Shown here: positions 45,420-58,248 of the stretch, piece after piece | Layout: each line of letters begins with the position of its first letter | Numbering within the stretch: position 1 is the stretch's first letter | Source of the DNA: Filosporella fistucella | Lineage: Eukaryota > Ascomycota > Leotiomycetes > Helotiales | Direction of reading: 5' to 3' | DNA length: 64,000 nucleotides | NCBI GenBank assembly: GCA_030077755.1 | Contig: JAQJZZ010000014.1 | Location: 1,674,001 to 1,738,000, forward strand | The notes under the pieces: generated by a model | The model's input: the letters and a program-made list of their open reading frames with translations, nothing else | Told to the model about the DNA's origin: nothing | Database searches by the model: none | Program-made: the position numbers and the translations under genes

Positions 45420-46644
45420 GCATCTGTTTTCCTTTTCAAAATTTGCATGTCTTCTTTCGTGAAACAAACTATTCTACTTTTGTTTAGCCGAGCTATTCCC
45501 ATAGCCCCCTTCCAAGCCTGAGGTAGGTCATATTTTTAATATCAATCACATTGTATCCTCGTTATCAAGAGTTTTGATTCTGTCCCTCAATCTTAGAAAT
45601 CAAGTTCTGACTATTTCATTATCCATGAGAGCAAATATACTAAGGTTCTTCAGGTATATAGAGCCTATCGCCAGCCCATTGCAACTTTGCAGGCATTCCT
45701 GACACGAAAATTGTGCTAACTTACTTCCAGCCGTTCCCAGGCGGCGATGTTGGTTGTAGACATAAGTTTACTACGGTTGTTTGTAACTTAAACTTTGTTC
45801 AAGATCGTCAATCAATGTCAATCGCAGAGCCTAAGCAATATCAACGATGCATTGTCCGCTTCCCTCGAAGCGTACAATAAATGGATGGCTGAGGGATAAC
45901 AAGGTAAATAGGCCACCCCTATCAACAATAGCATGCTTTACTCTCAATTTACTGCTATCCTTGGCTTTGTTGGGACTTTTGTTTTGGCGCAAGCTTCCTG
46001 TATCCGTCTTAGATGTGTTTTCTAGATTAGCAGCGCCACCGGTTCATTATCTAGTTATCTAGCATTATTTGGCACTTTTATCTTCCTTTGTCGGATCAAA
46101 TTTATAATTATTGTATTCAGCGGGAACATCTAAACAGATAAGATGCGTGGGCCATCGCCGAGCCTTTTGAGATGCTCCATTTTGAGCCTAAGCAAGCTAG
46201 TCCTCTTTTTCTGAAATGTTTATGATGGGAAAATTTTCCTCGATACAGTTGCTATTTATTCGAAGGGCATACGATCCCTCCTTGACGCTCCGTATCACAG
46301 CAACACGACCGCCAACTTAGAACAATAGACACGAAAAGGAGAGATAATAGTAAGTGTTCAATACTTGACTTCCCCGCCATTTCGGAAACATACAGCGCGA
46401 GTAAACGCTGACTATGAAAGAGGGTTCGAATACCTTAGTGTGATAGATGCAGAAACTCGACCACCTTCTCCACATTCTGACGACTCCTCTACTAGCGATA
46501 GAGGTGAGCCATACAATCTGCAGCCAAGACCAGAACCGACTATACCTTTAAATCACCAGTCGAAACTCAATCCATCTCCAGGGGTGGGAGGAAGAGGCTT
46601 AGTTCGAGCAATGATAAATGTCCAGTCACAGCAGTCCCTGATTG
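45420..46644. other. Intergenic region / uncertain 5' part of next gene
   Basis: 1.2 kb between the tRNA and the hypothetical gene. An open plus-strand frame without a good early ATG (46365-46706) overlaps the next CDS in another frame. It contains a well-formed intron-like stretch starting GTAAGTG at ~46350 and ending ACATACAG at ~46376, so a spliced 5' UTR is likely. Confidence 0.4.
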
Positions 46645-47571
46645 ATGTACAACGAAAGGACTTCTCTCCAAAAGACCCGCAAATATCCCATCACAACCGA
46701 TACTGATTCAGAATTGGGTTGGAAAATGAGGATGAGATTGTTGATGTTACTTTTGGCTACGGTTCTACCATTGTTTCTTCTTGCATATCCTATGCGACTT
46801 TCATTCTTAGCTCCTACCGCTGTCTGTTGGATCACAGCATTATTCGCAACGTCTTTCACGCGTAGCCTCAGGAGAAAGCCCACTACACTTAAAAAAAAGC
46901 TGCGCAGGGGTAGTCTAAAGGTTTCGATGCCACCTTCAATCTCCGAAACTGGCTACACAAAAAATTTGGTTGCCCGCCACGCTCAGGACGTCGGAACTGT
47001 GACCGGAAAACTCGCCCAAAGCCGACGAAATGGACGTTTTCAATACCGCAAAATCACTATACCTCGAGCAATCCGTGTCAAGCGAGGTGATATTGAAGAA
47101 GAGCACGCCTCAATGATAGTGATCTGCAGATTCCTTGATCATTGCGTTGTGGAGCAACCACAACAGAGCTCGGAAATTGAACATAAAAATTCTGGGGAAA
47201 CTCTTGGACTTGAAGGAACCCATAAAACTTTCGCGGTAGACTATCAAGATCTAACACTCCAAGCTTTATTACGACTTTCCATTTGTCTTTCCATGATGGA
47301 TGACAATATCGATTATCTCCAACAGTATCATTGTTTGTTACTGCGAGAAGATTTCCGGCAAGACCTAGAGACTGTAGGGATTGCTACAGATAACGAACAA
47401 TGTGGACTTGAGGAGCTGTTGGACAAGATTCTGCAAATGGAGACTGTGTTGAATGGAGTTGTAGAAATGGAACGTATTGTAACAGAGGAATTGCGAAGCA
47501 AAGTACAGAAGAGGAAAGCGCGGGAAGAATTGGAGTGTGAGGTTCGGAGCTGCAAGAGACCGAGATTGTGA
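46645..47571 (+). CDS. Hypothetical membrane-anchored protein, 308 aa
   Basis: ORF from ATG 46645 to TGA 47569-47571; the 5' end is uncertain because an overlapping frame (46365-46706) also looks partly coding. After a hydrophilic start (ERTSLQKTRKYPITTDTDSE) come two hydrophobic stretches: MRLLMLLLATVLPLFLLAYP and LSFLAPTAVCWITALFATSF. A basic segment (RSLRRKPTTLKKKLRRGS) follows, giving a hairpin membrane anchor. The C-terminal half is soluble, with a helical region LLDKILQMETVLNGVVEMER and the basic end CKRPRL. No family is recognised. A frameshift or missed intron joining the upstream frame would add ~90 residues rich in Pro/Ser/Asp. Function unknown. Confidence 0.5.
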   Translation: MYNERTSLQKTRKYPITTDTDSELGWKMRMRLLMLLLATVLPLFLLAYPMRLSFLAPTAVCWITALFATSFTRSLRRKPTTLKKKLRRGSLKVSMPPSISETGYTKNLVARHAQDVGTVTGKLAQSRRNGRFQYRKITIPRAIRVKRGDIEEEHASMIVICRFLDHCVVEQPQQSSEIEHKNSGETLGLEGTHKTFAVDYQDLTLQALLRLSICLSMMDDNIDYLQQYHCLLLREDFRQDLETVGIATDNEQCGLEELLDKILQMETVLNGVVEMERIVTEELRSKVQKRKAREELECEVRSCKRPRL

Positions 47572-48548
47572 GGTGCAAGATTGCTGAGCATCTGTTGCAA
47601 TTACAAATGACGTAACGAATGTGCTCCATTAGTGTACTGTGTGCAGCAATATGTTTACGGGATAGAAGAAATTTCGTAGTAGAAAAGGCAACAGTTGAAG
47701 CCATCGGTCACTCTTTGATTATTTGTCTTTCTGATCCGCTGCTCATAGGTGAGTCATCCAGGTCCAGTAATTCAAGCGAGGTCCGATCTATATATAAGTG
47801 TATGATGTCAGAATAACGCTGACCTCTTCATCATGGAATGTATAACTTACCATCTTCTGCCACACAGATCCCTACAGTTGGAATCTAGACACCTTCCAGT
47901 GAATGTAAATGATCGCCCACATAACCCAACCATGTCACAATCCCACTTCATAAACTGTCCGTGTGTGCAGTCGAGTCTCTCCTCTCCATACTTCTGTGTG
48001 CAACCCTGGAAGAGTTTCCAAAGTTTCAAGAACGTATTTCTTCGAAGAGAGATTCTGTAGAGGGACAACTACGCTCAGAGACATGTGGGAGTTGAGTGTT
48101 GGTTATGTGTCTGATTGAAGTAGAAATTTTGGAACACAGTGAGCAAATGAAGACTTATTTGATAAAGAGAGTCAGAGATTGGAGGTAGGGGCGAGTGGAG
48201 TGGAATGTTGTTTTGCAAGTTGAGCTGGAAAGAGCACCTAACTTCCGACAGTAAGAACATAAATGGCTGGAAGTATGGCAGGAACAATCGAAGGTTGTAG
48301 GTTCTGGCAGATGACAAGTTATCATGATCAATTTTCAAAGAGGCGGTACATAACTTTGCTGGTCGAGTGTTTTGCGTCACTGGTTATCACGTTCATCGCC
48401 AAAAATACAAGAGAGAAGATCCTGGCAACCAAATGCTTTCCCCCCATATATACAACAAGCCACTTCAACCTATATCAACAAGAATGAATGTACTAATTGA
48501 CCTCCCTATGCATCTCCGACTGCATCCTACCACAGAACCTATATTAAC
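47572..48548. other. Convergent intergenic region, no gene
   Basis: Nearly 1 kb between convergent genes. Several short ORFs overlap on both strands without motifs. Likely the two 3' UTRs. Confidence 0.4.
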
Positions 48549-51500
48549 CTATACTTGTACACATTGAGAAAAGTATGGGTTGGAGACTACACAACTCCAG
48601 CCTGAAGGGCATGCCGTGGGACCAGTCCAGTTCACTCCTCCACACTATATCATGTTAATACCACTCAAACAGAAGAATCAAGAAATCATACCTGACCGTA
48701 AGCTGCTGCAGTACTGGTTGCGGGTGAACTATCAAAATATAAGTATCATACAAGCCTTGGACTTAGTGCACTCACGCAGAGGTTGTGGTACTGGTGGCTT
48801 TGATTGTGGACGAGCTTGTTGATACCTTGGTGCTGGAACTTGTAGTTGAAGCCCTAGAGCTTGTCGTGGCAACAGCACTGGTTGAAGCTTTTGATGAAGA
48901 TGTCGTCACGACACTGGATGAGGTTCCAACAGAGCTGGTTGCAGTTGATGACGTGGTAGTCTTGCTCACCGACACTGTAGCAGGGGGGAGGGTACCTGAC
49001 GGAGTACCATAATAGATACCACGACCATTTGTACCAACATAAACCTTACCATAAACTGCCATGTCTGCCTGAACAACATTTGCTGAAGCTGCACCAAAGC
49101 CGTGGGTAGCATCGCTAATCATTGCCCAATTTGAACCAGCATCCTCTGTCTTGAAGAGTGCAGTCACACTATCTACGGTAAAGAAACCATAGATTACTGG
49201 ATAACCTCCTGTAGTAGAGGCCGCACCAAGACCTGAAAATTTGTTAGAAATGTTGAGGAACTGAAGGATCTACTTACCAAAGCTATAACCAGCTGTTACG
49301 CCGCTAGCAATCTTTGTGAAAGTTTTGCCGTAATCGGTAGAGTGGAACAGGCCAAGTTCAGTGGTTGCCCATACATCACCTGCTACAGTAGGATGGACAC
49401 GGATTGCGTTGACTGCAGTAGAAGCACCAAGCGAAACAGTCTTGGTAAAGGAGACACCAGTGTTGGTTGAAACGTAGAAGCTGGAATGATTAGCATTATT
49501 TCGATCCAATACATGAAACTCACCTTCCAGCTGATCCTCCGTAGAATACTGTACCATTCCTCTTGTCAGATGCAATTACAGATCCTGATGGGAGAGTAGG
49601 AATGGCACTGAAAGTAGCCTGGTATTTCGAAATCAAAGAACCATTTGTAGAAGACATGAGCAACACTGTGTCTGCGTCTGCAGAGAAAGCGACCTTTCCT
49701 GGGCCCGTAGTCAATGAACCACCATAGTATGGGTTCCAACTGGCACCGTAATCTGAAGATGTAGCGATTTGAATGGCTGTCGAACTTTCTCCAGACCGAA
49801 CGACATTTGCTGGTTTATTTCCAGCATAGTCCAAATCACGAGTGGTACCATAAGTTGGCGTGTGGAATGCTTGCGAGGGTGCAGTATCCAAACTTGTATG
49901 TCTGAAAGCGCCGATATCTCCAACGGCGGACAGTAGAGGGGCACCACCTGGAACAACCAATAAAGCTTGAACGGAAGTCTCCTCGATACCATTTGCCAAT
50001 GACTTTATAGTTACCTTGCTATTGAAAAATTAGTACAGAATTGACGACGTGACGTGCCAGTAGCATTCAAATGTTCAGCCGCCCATTTGATCGTCGCTGA
50101 TATGGGAATAGTAACTTACTGAGTGGTATCCCAGGAAAGCAAATCGTGAGATCCATAGATAGTTGCGCCAGTTCCATATAACCCTAATCATGTCAGTGGT
50201 GTCACTGCAGGAAAGAATCTCCTACAGTGGTTTGAATCAAAGGGATCAATCGCTAATGCCTCCACCATCCATCCAATCTTTGATACAAACTCCGCGGTTG
50301 AGGTGGTATCAACGAGCCATGGAGCGTTTGTAATATCGTAGGTATAGTAACTAAGTAGGATTAGAGACGGATTATAAGCTAGCATAATCGACCTACAGAT
50401 TTTGCGCAGGATATCCATTCCATTCCCTTCAATTGTCAGTAAATCAACCACTCTGATTGAAGTAAGCATACCAAATTGGAGACCAAGTCACACCATAATC
50501 GGTACTTCTCCACATAATCTCATCTGGCCACCAGCAGTTGAGTGCAGCAACCATGATAGTTCCAGGCTTTTGAACATCAACAGCAAAACCACCATAACCG
50601 TAATATGTAGAACTCAATGGTGTAGGGGAAATATCAGTCCAAACGCCACTGGTGACATTATACTTATGAACTGTTCCATTGGTTCCATCATAAGGTCCGA
50701 CACCGTTGGCATAAGTCACATATAGCGCTTTGTCGGCAAGAACACCTTTATGTGGGATGAAACCATATTGAGGCTCACCAGAAACCCAAGCCCAGGTTAC
50801 ACCACCATCCTCTGATTTGAAAACGGAATGTCCAGCATCTACAACACCAACGAATATTCTCGGAGTTGCGGAGCCTTTGGATCCGGTTGTTGGGTCAAAT
50901 GTAATCCATGCAATTCCAACAGGATCCGATGTGTAACTAGAATCACTACTTTGGAAGTAGGTACCTGGCCAAGTGAAAGATGTAACCTTTGCCCAGGTAG
51001 CACCATAATCTGTACTCTTGTACAAACCATTTCCACTTCTAGTCCCAAAGTAGATGATATTGTTACTGTGAGGGTCGATGACCAAGCGCTTCAGAACGTT
51101 AGTAAATCCTTAACTATCTAATCATTATCATACTTCGCCTATGCCACGCCCAGGCATGTTTCCTCCAACTTTAAAGGGAAGCTTTGTTTCCGCCCACGTG
51201 GCACCTTGATCGGTTGATCGTAGAATTGATCCAACATTTGGATCCCAATCATTAGTATACATTCCAACAGCAAGGTAAAGGCGACCCGTGTCGATGGGAT
51301 CGGTAGCTAGGGCATCAACACCCCAGTTATGCCTATGAAATATGATCAATATCAAGCTTCTCTTGCAGATGTTAACATACCAGTTTGAACTGTTGACACC
51401 TTCTAGGAGGGGAGTCCATGAATCATCAGCAGCGTTCAGGCGATATGCCCCTCCAATATCGGTTCTAGCATATGCTAAACCCTTGAGAGTTGGGTTGAAG

Positions 51501-51681
51501 ACAATGCCTGGAACAAATCCACCACCGCCTGAGTAGAATTAGTATGGCTATGGTAACATAATTTTGTCAACATACCTCCAATTTTGACATTCTTCCAGGT
51601 GAAAGTTTGAGAAGCAGCAGCGTTGACGGAGGCTGAAAACAAGCCGGTAGCTAGCACCGCAGCACCTTGAAGTAAATGCAT
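48549..51681 (-). CDS. Secreted GH74 xyloglucanase with C-terminal CBM1, 858 aa
   Basis: Twelve exons close in phase: 51681-51576, 51528-51381, 51332-51134, 51088-50472, 50426-50397, 50350-50226, 50183-50120, 50018-49524, 49480-49278, 49232-48776, 48728-48692 and 48644-48549. Signal peptide [21 protein letters not shown]. The GH74 twin beta-propeller shows [18 protein letters not shown], the [13 protein letters not shown] junction, and repeated BNR/Asp-box turns ([45 protein letters not shown]). GH74 enzymes hydrolyse the beta-1,4-glucan backbone of plant xyloglucan outside the cell. A Ser/Thr linker ([13 protein letters not shown]...) leads to a CBM1 cellulose-binding knot, [18 protein letters not shown]...YFSQCV. 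Exon 5 is only 30 nt. Endo- versus reducing-end-specific action cannot be decided. Part of a plant-cell-wall degrading repertoire. Confidence 0.94.
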
Positions 51682-53306
51682 GGCGATAACAGATTCTCAA
51701 GAAGTGTGCTTAGAATCTGGTAACGAGAACGGGAGCGATATTAACCTTATACAAAGGTAGGAAATTGGAACTACCTTTCCCCTCTCCCAGAATTCCACGT
51801 CGGCAACTTACATTCGGATAGTATGGAACGAAGGGACGTATACCGTGAGAGAAACTCAGGTACATCGTCTACCACACCTGTAGTGCATTGTTCCTTGCGT
51901 ATTTGACTGGAAGAAAAATGCAAGGTACCCCACAAAGACGGCTGTATGACCTCCTCTGGGACACGTACGGGAAAATATGCCAAGTTATTTTCGACTTGAG
52001 CGAGATTCTTCAGCGGGACTTGATGGTCCGGACCGATCAAAGAGAAAGGGGACAATTGAATCAATCGCAAGATTATTGATGCGCGTGATGAGTCTACCGG
52101 CCCCTTCTCCCGATGTTTTTAGCCGGAAGAACCTCATAAACTTTTATGCCCCAGTATCCAGGTTCTCCGGTGGAACATTTTTATGTATTCTCCATATCAT
52201 ATGTAAGGCGTGCTTCTGGAATGTATTCAATGGTGCAAAGAGAGGTATAGCGTCAGTCACCACTACTGGCGGAATCATAATCACGGTCTCGTGAGATCAT
52301 AGATCAGTTTCCAGTGGACAATACTCCATAAAAGAGACAACCCGGATTTGCACCTGCAGTCATCCGACGCAGATGAGATGATATACTTTGAGGAATTGTA
52401 ATGATGGAAAAATCAATTTTCCGGAAGCGGGACTTCTAATTTCGAGTATCCATCAGTGACATAAGGTGAAACCGAGGCTTGAAGGATCAATAGACCGAGA
52501 GGTAGATGAGCCCATAATGAAATTTGGAAACATTTGCAATGATTGAGGCGGATGGTTAAGATTACCAAACATGGCCGATGTTGTTAATCTGAAGTTGAGC
52601 AACGAGCGGCATGATCAGCAGAGGCGCAGCTAGGGATCTACGATTGGAGATATTTCACGTGATGTGCACGTGGCAAGCCAAAACGGCAAGTACTGACCTT
52701 CATGGTCTCGTCTTCAATCGGCGTCGTCTGTTCTTACACTACGCTACGTAGTGTCTATGTGAAACATATATGTCTCACTTTCGGTGCTATTTTAAACCTT
52801 CAACTTCCCCGCTTCTTCCCGCCTTTCCATTTTTATCATGAAGCGTGCCCTCTTAGGGTTCAGCTTGAGCGGCTCAAGGTCAAAGCTATGGTAGCCTCAA
52901 TGGATCGAGGGCTGAGGCTGATCAACTAGCATCATTCGAGCTTAAAACCCTTCCAAACCAAGAGCTTACGAAACTCATCACTACCTCCTAATAGCACTTT
53001 ATATGAAATGTGACTGACCCGCTTTTGGGTCGAAGGAAAATTTAACATTCGCCGATAACTTAGACCTCACTAAAGGGCCATCTTAATCTCGGAGAATTAT
53101 ATTCGATTTGCAACAAAGGAATGTGAATGTCCTTCTCGACTCATGCTGACAGGGAGCCAAGGACTTAGTCGTTTGAAACTGAGTACAAAGTCGATGGGGC
53201 TTGATGGACGGATGGAAACATTTGAGCCGCTTCGAGCTTGAAAAGGGAATTGGAACTTGTGGACTGTTTAATTAGAATTATTGGTAACTAATATGATAAC
53301 GCCAAA
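51682..53306. other. Promoter/intergenic region, no gene
   Basis: 1.6 kb upstream of the xyloglucanase and downstream of the next minus-strand gene. No ORF with domain content was found. Binding sites for cellulase regulators cannot be asserted from short motifs. Confidence 0.4.
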
Positions 53307-55522
53307 TCAAATGTACCTCCCTCCCTTCCTTAGCATCACAACCTTACCCTCTAAACCAAATGCTGCTCTCTCCACCTCGTCCCCTCTACAAAGTCTCTCT
53401 GCTGGATTGACCTTGTTTGCCCCAAACATAAGCTTTGTCTGTTGTAAATCCTCCTCAATTGCGCTCATGCTTTGTCCTACGCTCAACCTATCAATATCGG
53501 GATTTCGAGTAGTTGTCATTATAGCAGAAAAGCTTGTATCATGACTGATGCCATTGATACGAAATATTATCAAGCCAATAACTGTACAAAGCAGGGTTGA
53601 GAAAACCCCAGCACCGTAAGATATCAACAATTTTGGGCTATCATAATTGTAAACGTTAGGGAGGGTGTAATATGTTGCGTTTACAGTCTCTTTGACTGGG
53701 TGGAATTCAGACCTAACGTTGTTAGCTCAGTTCCCAAGAGAGATTAGAAACTTACAGATCAAGGCCCAACATCCCAATTGTGATATTAACAGCAAGATCT
53801 TCAATCGCTCTAGCCACAGTCTTATTCCGACACATAGAAGACTGTGTCTCAAAACTGATTGCAGGACTCTTGTGAGTGGCATTCAATTTATCGATGTTCC
53901 TTTCCCACCAGCTACTTGAAAACTCCTCACAAGCACCAATACCTGTTTGAAGAACTTGTGACGATGTCCCACCCAGCACATAACATTCTCCAGAAGTTCC
54001 GTTGCCAATATCGCATGAATAAGGGAACATGGAAACATTTCCGTAAAGCAAAGGTGCTAAGCTAGCCATGACGCCTAAATAATTGGCCGAACTATTATTA
54101 GCGCTCATGGTCCATTTGTTCAGGTGAGTGATCTTGTGCTGAATGACGTTCTGAGTTCCATTGATGAATTGGAATCCGATTTCAAAGCTTGCATTGGTGA
54201 GCGAGCATACAAGACTATCGCCCGCAAGCTGGATCCAAATCTCTGCCCCTTCAGCTATCGATCCGCGATTTGTGGCGTTTCGTGGAAGCATAGCTTGCCA
54301 GTTATTATAATGATCAGAAGTGTCGTTTGGTTTTGGAATTGCATCATTTATATATCCATAAAGTTGAGGTGAAAATGCGGAGAAAAATTGGAGGAAGTCG
54401 TAACCATGAGGAAGGTTTCCCTTTTGCAATTGCGATACTGTGACCGTCCTCGTCTGATTGTAGTTTGCTTCGTTATAAAAATCGAATGCTACCTGTTGTG
54501 ATGGCGAAGCAGCATTACATTGTAGAGCTGGTCCCAAAAATTGTTGCGTGTATGAAGAATTCGGGCGTACTCCAGCAGGTACAGATACAAACATGTCTTG
54601 TGCTACCTGCGAAGCAATGCGACTTGTATGAGGGCCAGGATATGCAACTGTCGCACCTGAATCGAAGTGTTCAAACTGCAACAGACCCTTGTTGTCTCCA
54701 TGTGCGGAAGTCCAGTTGAAGTTCGAAACTGTGATTGGCGTGAATGATGGTTTGGGAGTTGTTCCAGGAATGACCGATATTGTGCCTGGCGGTATTACTG
54801 CACTCAAAACCATCGACCTGTTATCAATAAGCTGGTGCCGTAATTCCAGAATGAATATCATACCAGACAATGAAAGCCACAAATATAGTGAGCTTCGCAT
54901 ATTTCAAAAGCTCAAAATTAATAAAACCGGTAATATCGTTGGAAATACCAAATAAGCTATCGAGGGCTCCGACCGTCAAAGCTCGACGCTTAACGGTACG
55001 CCATATGCATTGTGTGAGCGAAATTCCGTTTGCTGCATTCAAACAATACAAAGTGAAATTGTTGAGGCCCGTTCCAACCCATATAACCCATTGCTGCTTC
55101 GTAGTATTTCCAGCTGTAGAGCCTTCAAGGCCAAAGTAATAAAAGTGATGGCAGAGAGCAGACGTCAGACCCAAGAGGCAAAACGATACCATTAAAATGG
55201 GCTGTCTAAGGCTAACACCCCAAGAAACATAATTCTGAGCGCGAGAAGAGATTTGCGGACCAGTGGAATTAGGAAAAGAAAATTCTTCATGAAAGACCCC
55301 TGAATATGGTATCGGGGGTGTTGGCAATAAACCATCGAGTTCCTGGTCTGAACCAGCGGGTGTAGAGCTGCGGCTTAGTAAAGATGTCTGAGACGTTGTA
55401 TCGCCTATTTCAGACCCGTAAATATTAGGACTTAAAAATGGAAAGGTGTAGGCATGATTTCGTTGAGGTTGGAACAACTCATCCATTTCCTCTTCTGAAT
55501 CGGAATCGTGAAGTGAAGACAT
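53307..55522 (-). CDS. Fungal multi-spanning membrane glycoprotein of unknown function, 708 aa
   Basis: Exons 55522-54864, 54817-53756 and 53712-53307 (2127 nt in phase). The cytosolic N-terminus is acidic (SSLHDSDSEEEMDELF). Three hydrophobic segments lie at ~110-235 (PILMVSFCLLGLTSALCHHF, WVIWVGTGLNNFTLYCLN, LTIFVAFIVWSMVLSAVIPP). A ~370-residue domain with about a dozen N-x-S/T sites and paired Cys (FPYSCDIGNGTSGECYV, GIGACEEF) is presumably extracellular. A last membrane span (LLISYGAGVFSTLLCTVIGLIIF) is followed by a short cytosolic tail. The layout matches a fungal family sometimes named 'formylmethionine deformylase-like', with no evidence of such activity here. No catalytic motif is seen. 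Function is unknown; cell-surface location is inferred. Confidence 0.82.
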
Positions 55523-56415
55523 AACGACTGTTGTGAAGAAAAGGGAGACTGAAATACTTAGTACCAGAAACGAAACCCGAAAATAATTTAAAATTTTGAA
55601 GAATACCGCGAGGAATAGAGTAACGAATGTTATGAATATGAAGTCTGTTGTACATGTCCAAGAGCGGCGATATGCGACAACTTATACCATATCGTAGCCG
55701 CTCAAGGATGTAAGAAGTCTCACATGGCAAGCAGCAATGTCATACCCTTGCAATAAATAGAACAAATCGCGATTGCATTACCGAAAATTATTATTGGACG
55801 GTGTCAAGTCTTCACCTTGATAGCCCCACTGATTAGGTGAGAATTGAGGCTCCATTGGGACCTACTAAACCCAGACTCAAGACGAAAACGTGGCTGGGTG
55901 TAATCCGCAATTTTGATTCGCGCTCGCAACGATGTTCCTATAATCACTGCCTGTACAGGATGAGGCGAGGCTCTTTACACCCACTTCCTCTACAGATTGC
56001 TGTCAGAATCTGTCAGAACCATCACGTGCAATATAATTTTGAGATTCAAGCTGACACTTCTCCAAAAATAGCACACCCAATGATGATGCTCCGCCTTGAT
56101 GAAGAGCAATCAGGTCAGATGACTGATATATTGGGAGCAACCATTCCATCAAATTATCGTAAAAGTCCTTTCCTCTCGTTCCCTTTCGGTAGAATTTGGA
56201 TTTGGCAAAAGTGCATGCTCGTCGACCGGCTGGATTCTTTCCGGACTAGGGTCTCGCCTTGCCTATGTCGATTTTCGAGGGCATTTCGTCTTCTTGAAGC
56301 GCCTCGACACATCGCCTTGTTGTGGATGTATTCGTGGAATGGCGAAGCGGGTCATTCAATAATCTCTCCTTCTTTCACCCGAGGTTCTTTCAAACTCTCA
56401 CGATTGTGATTTTCT
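55523..56415. other. Intergenic region, no gene
   Basis: 0.9 kb. A plus-strand ORF of 190 codons (55837-56409) is Arg/Cys-rich with irregular composition and no motif, and overlaps the 3' side of ELP3; I treat it as chance. Confidence 0.4.
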
Positions 56416-58248
56416 TCAAAAGTCATCATCACTGTCGTCTTCAGCCCTAGGCTGCAAATTCTTGCTCATGTATGGCCCTATTACTGTTAGAAATTATATG
56501 ATAGACCAAAAATAACATACCATCAAGCCAGTAACCAAGTCTACGATAGTAATCCCTAGTCCCAACTCCAGAAATGACAGTAATTTTAGTACTGCCATGT
56601 TCATCTCTTGCAATCCTCTCAGCTTCTTCCATGAGTAAAGTGCCATAGCCTTGATGCTGGAACTTTCGAGGGTCACGTCCATGAACCGGTACAGCCGATC
56701 CGTAAACATGAAGCTCACGAATAAGACTTGTAGGCTGACCTGTGAGTTCTGGTCGATACGTGTACTTGGCAGAACATTTCCTCAGACGTAAAAGACCGAT
56801 GAGAATATCTTGTTTTGGATCTTCGTAAGCCAAAAATGTTTCCCAGCCACCATTTGCAGTGTAATCCCGACGAACTAATTCCACTTGAGATGGTCGAATC
56901 TTATTTTTGACCTCGTTAATGCCAACCTCTCGTGTACGTACATCTCTACAGGTTGTTCCAAAATCCTTCATTCGGCTCAGAGCTAGTTCTCGTAAATTAC
57001 CATTCTCAACACCTGAAGTAACCAGTGGCATTGGAATATCTCTCTGAACGCGATAAATGCGAGTCCACGGAGGAACAAGAGCCAATATACGAGCAACGAT
57101 ATCAATGAGCGCATTTGGCGTATAATTCTTGTACCTCCCAGTTCGCCAGAGCTCATAAAGTCCTGTTCCGCGGATGACCAATGTAGGATAAATTTTCAAG
57201 CCGTCAGTCCTGAAGGCAGGATTTTCGAAATACTCCCGGAATTGATCCAAATCTCGTTCCATTCCAACATTCGGCAGATCTGGCATCATATGACTAACCA
57301 CTTTGAATCCAGCATCTTTTGCAAGGCAAAATGTTTCTGCCACTGATGCAACTGTGTGTCCTCTGTTTGTATCACGAGCAACATCTTCGTAAAGTGATTG
57401 TACACCTATCTCAAGTCGAGTACAGCCGTATCGCAACATGTCGGAAAGATGTGGTTGCAGACAGTAATCTGGTCGAGTTTCAATTGTGATCCCCACACAC
57501 TTGATATTACTCATTTCTCCTGCTTCTACCGCCTCATCCACATTATTACCTTGGTATCCACTCAAAGCATTATGTAATTGTGATATGAAACTTTCTCGAT
57601 AGCTGGGTGCTAATGACATGAATGTTCCACCCATGATAATATATTCAACCTTGTCCACGCTGTGCCCAAGTGACTTGATCTGGTCTACACGTCCTCGTGC
57701 CTGTTCGAAAGGATCGTATCGCGCTCGAATAGCTCGCATAGAGGTTGGCTCGTATCCAGTGTATGATTGTGTAGAGTATTCGAAATCAGAATCAGGACCT
57801 CCTGGACAGTATACGCAAATGTTTCCTGTATATGCGATATGCGGGCATCGATGGGGTTTACACATTACAGCTACAACTGCAATACCAGAAGCACTTCCTG
57901 GGACTGTTAGTTGTGAAGGTAACTTAAAATCATTTACTTACTGATCGGCTTTGCTATTAGCTTTGGTAGAATATATTTCTTGTAATGTTCTGGTATCGCT
58001 GCAATGATCGCAGTCAATGGTGGAATATTGCTTAGTTTGTGCTTCTTTGACATTTTCGCACGTAAACTATTCAAATTCACGTCCTTCCTGGGGGCAGATG
58101 GATCTTGTTGAGATTCATGCTCTTGAACAAGATAGCTTGCTATATCTGAACATGCGCGAATGTATCGTTCATTCTCTGGAGGGAGGTTCATTTCCTTTGG
58201 CTTCTTCTGTCTCTCTGACAGACTCATGGTGAGCGTCTCGGTGGCCAT
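56416..58248 (-). CDS. ELP3: Elongator complex protein 3 (tRNA uridine C5-modifying radical SAM/acetyltransferase), 581 aa
   Basis: Exons 58248-57942, 57897-56521 and 56477-56416 (1746 nt in phase). Start [17 protein letters not shown]. The first junction uses the second CCCAG acceptor, restoring [15 protein letters not shown], an ELP3 hallmark. Radical-SAM cluster cysteines are in [17 protein letters not shown]. Further ELP3 signatures: [47 protein letters not shown]. The C-terminal GNAT domain has [42 protein letters not shown] and [14 protein letters not shown]. The last exon gives the acidic end EDDSDDDF. Elp3 is the catalytic subunit of Elongator and adds the cm5 group to wobble U34 of tRNAs; cytoplasmic and nuclear. 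Length is close to yeast Elp3 (557). Fully intact. Confidence 0.98.

Noticed and set aside
55837..56409. 190-codon plus-strand ORF next to ELP3
   Set aside because: Irregular Arg/Cys-rich translation, no motif, no promoter-like start, and it lies in the ELP3 3' flank.
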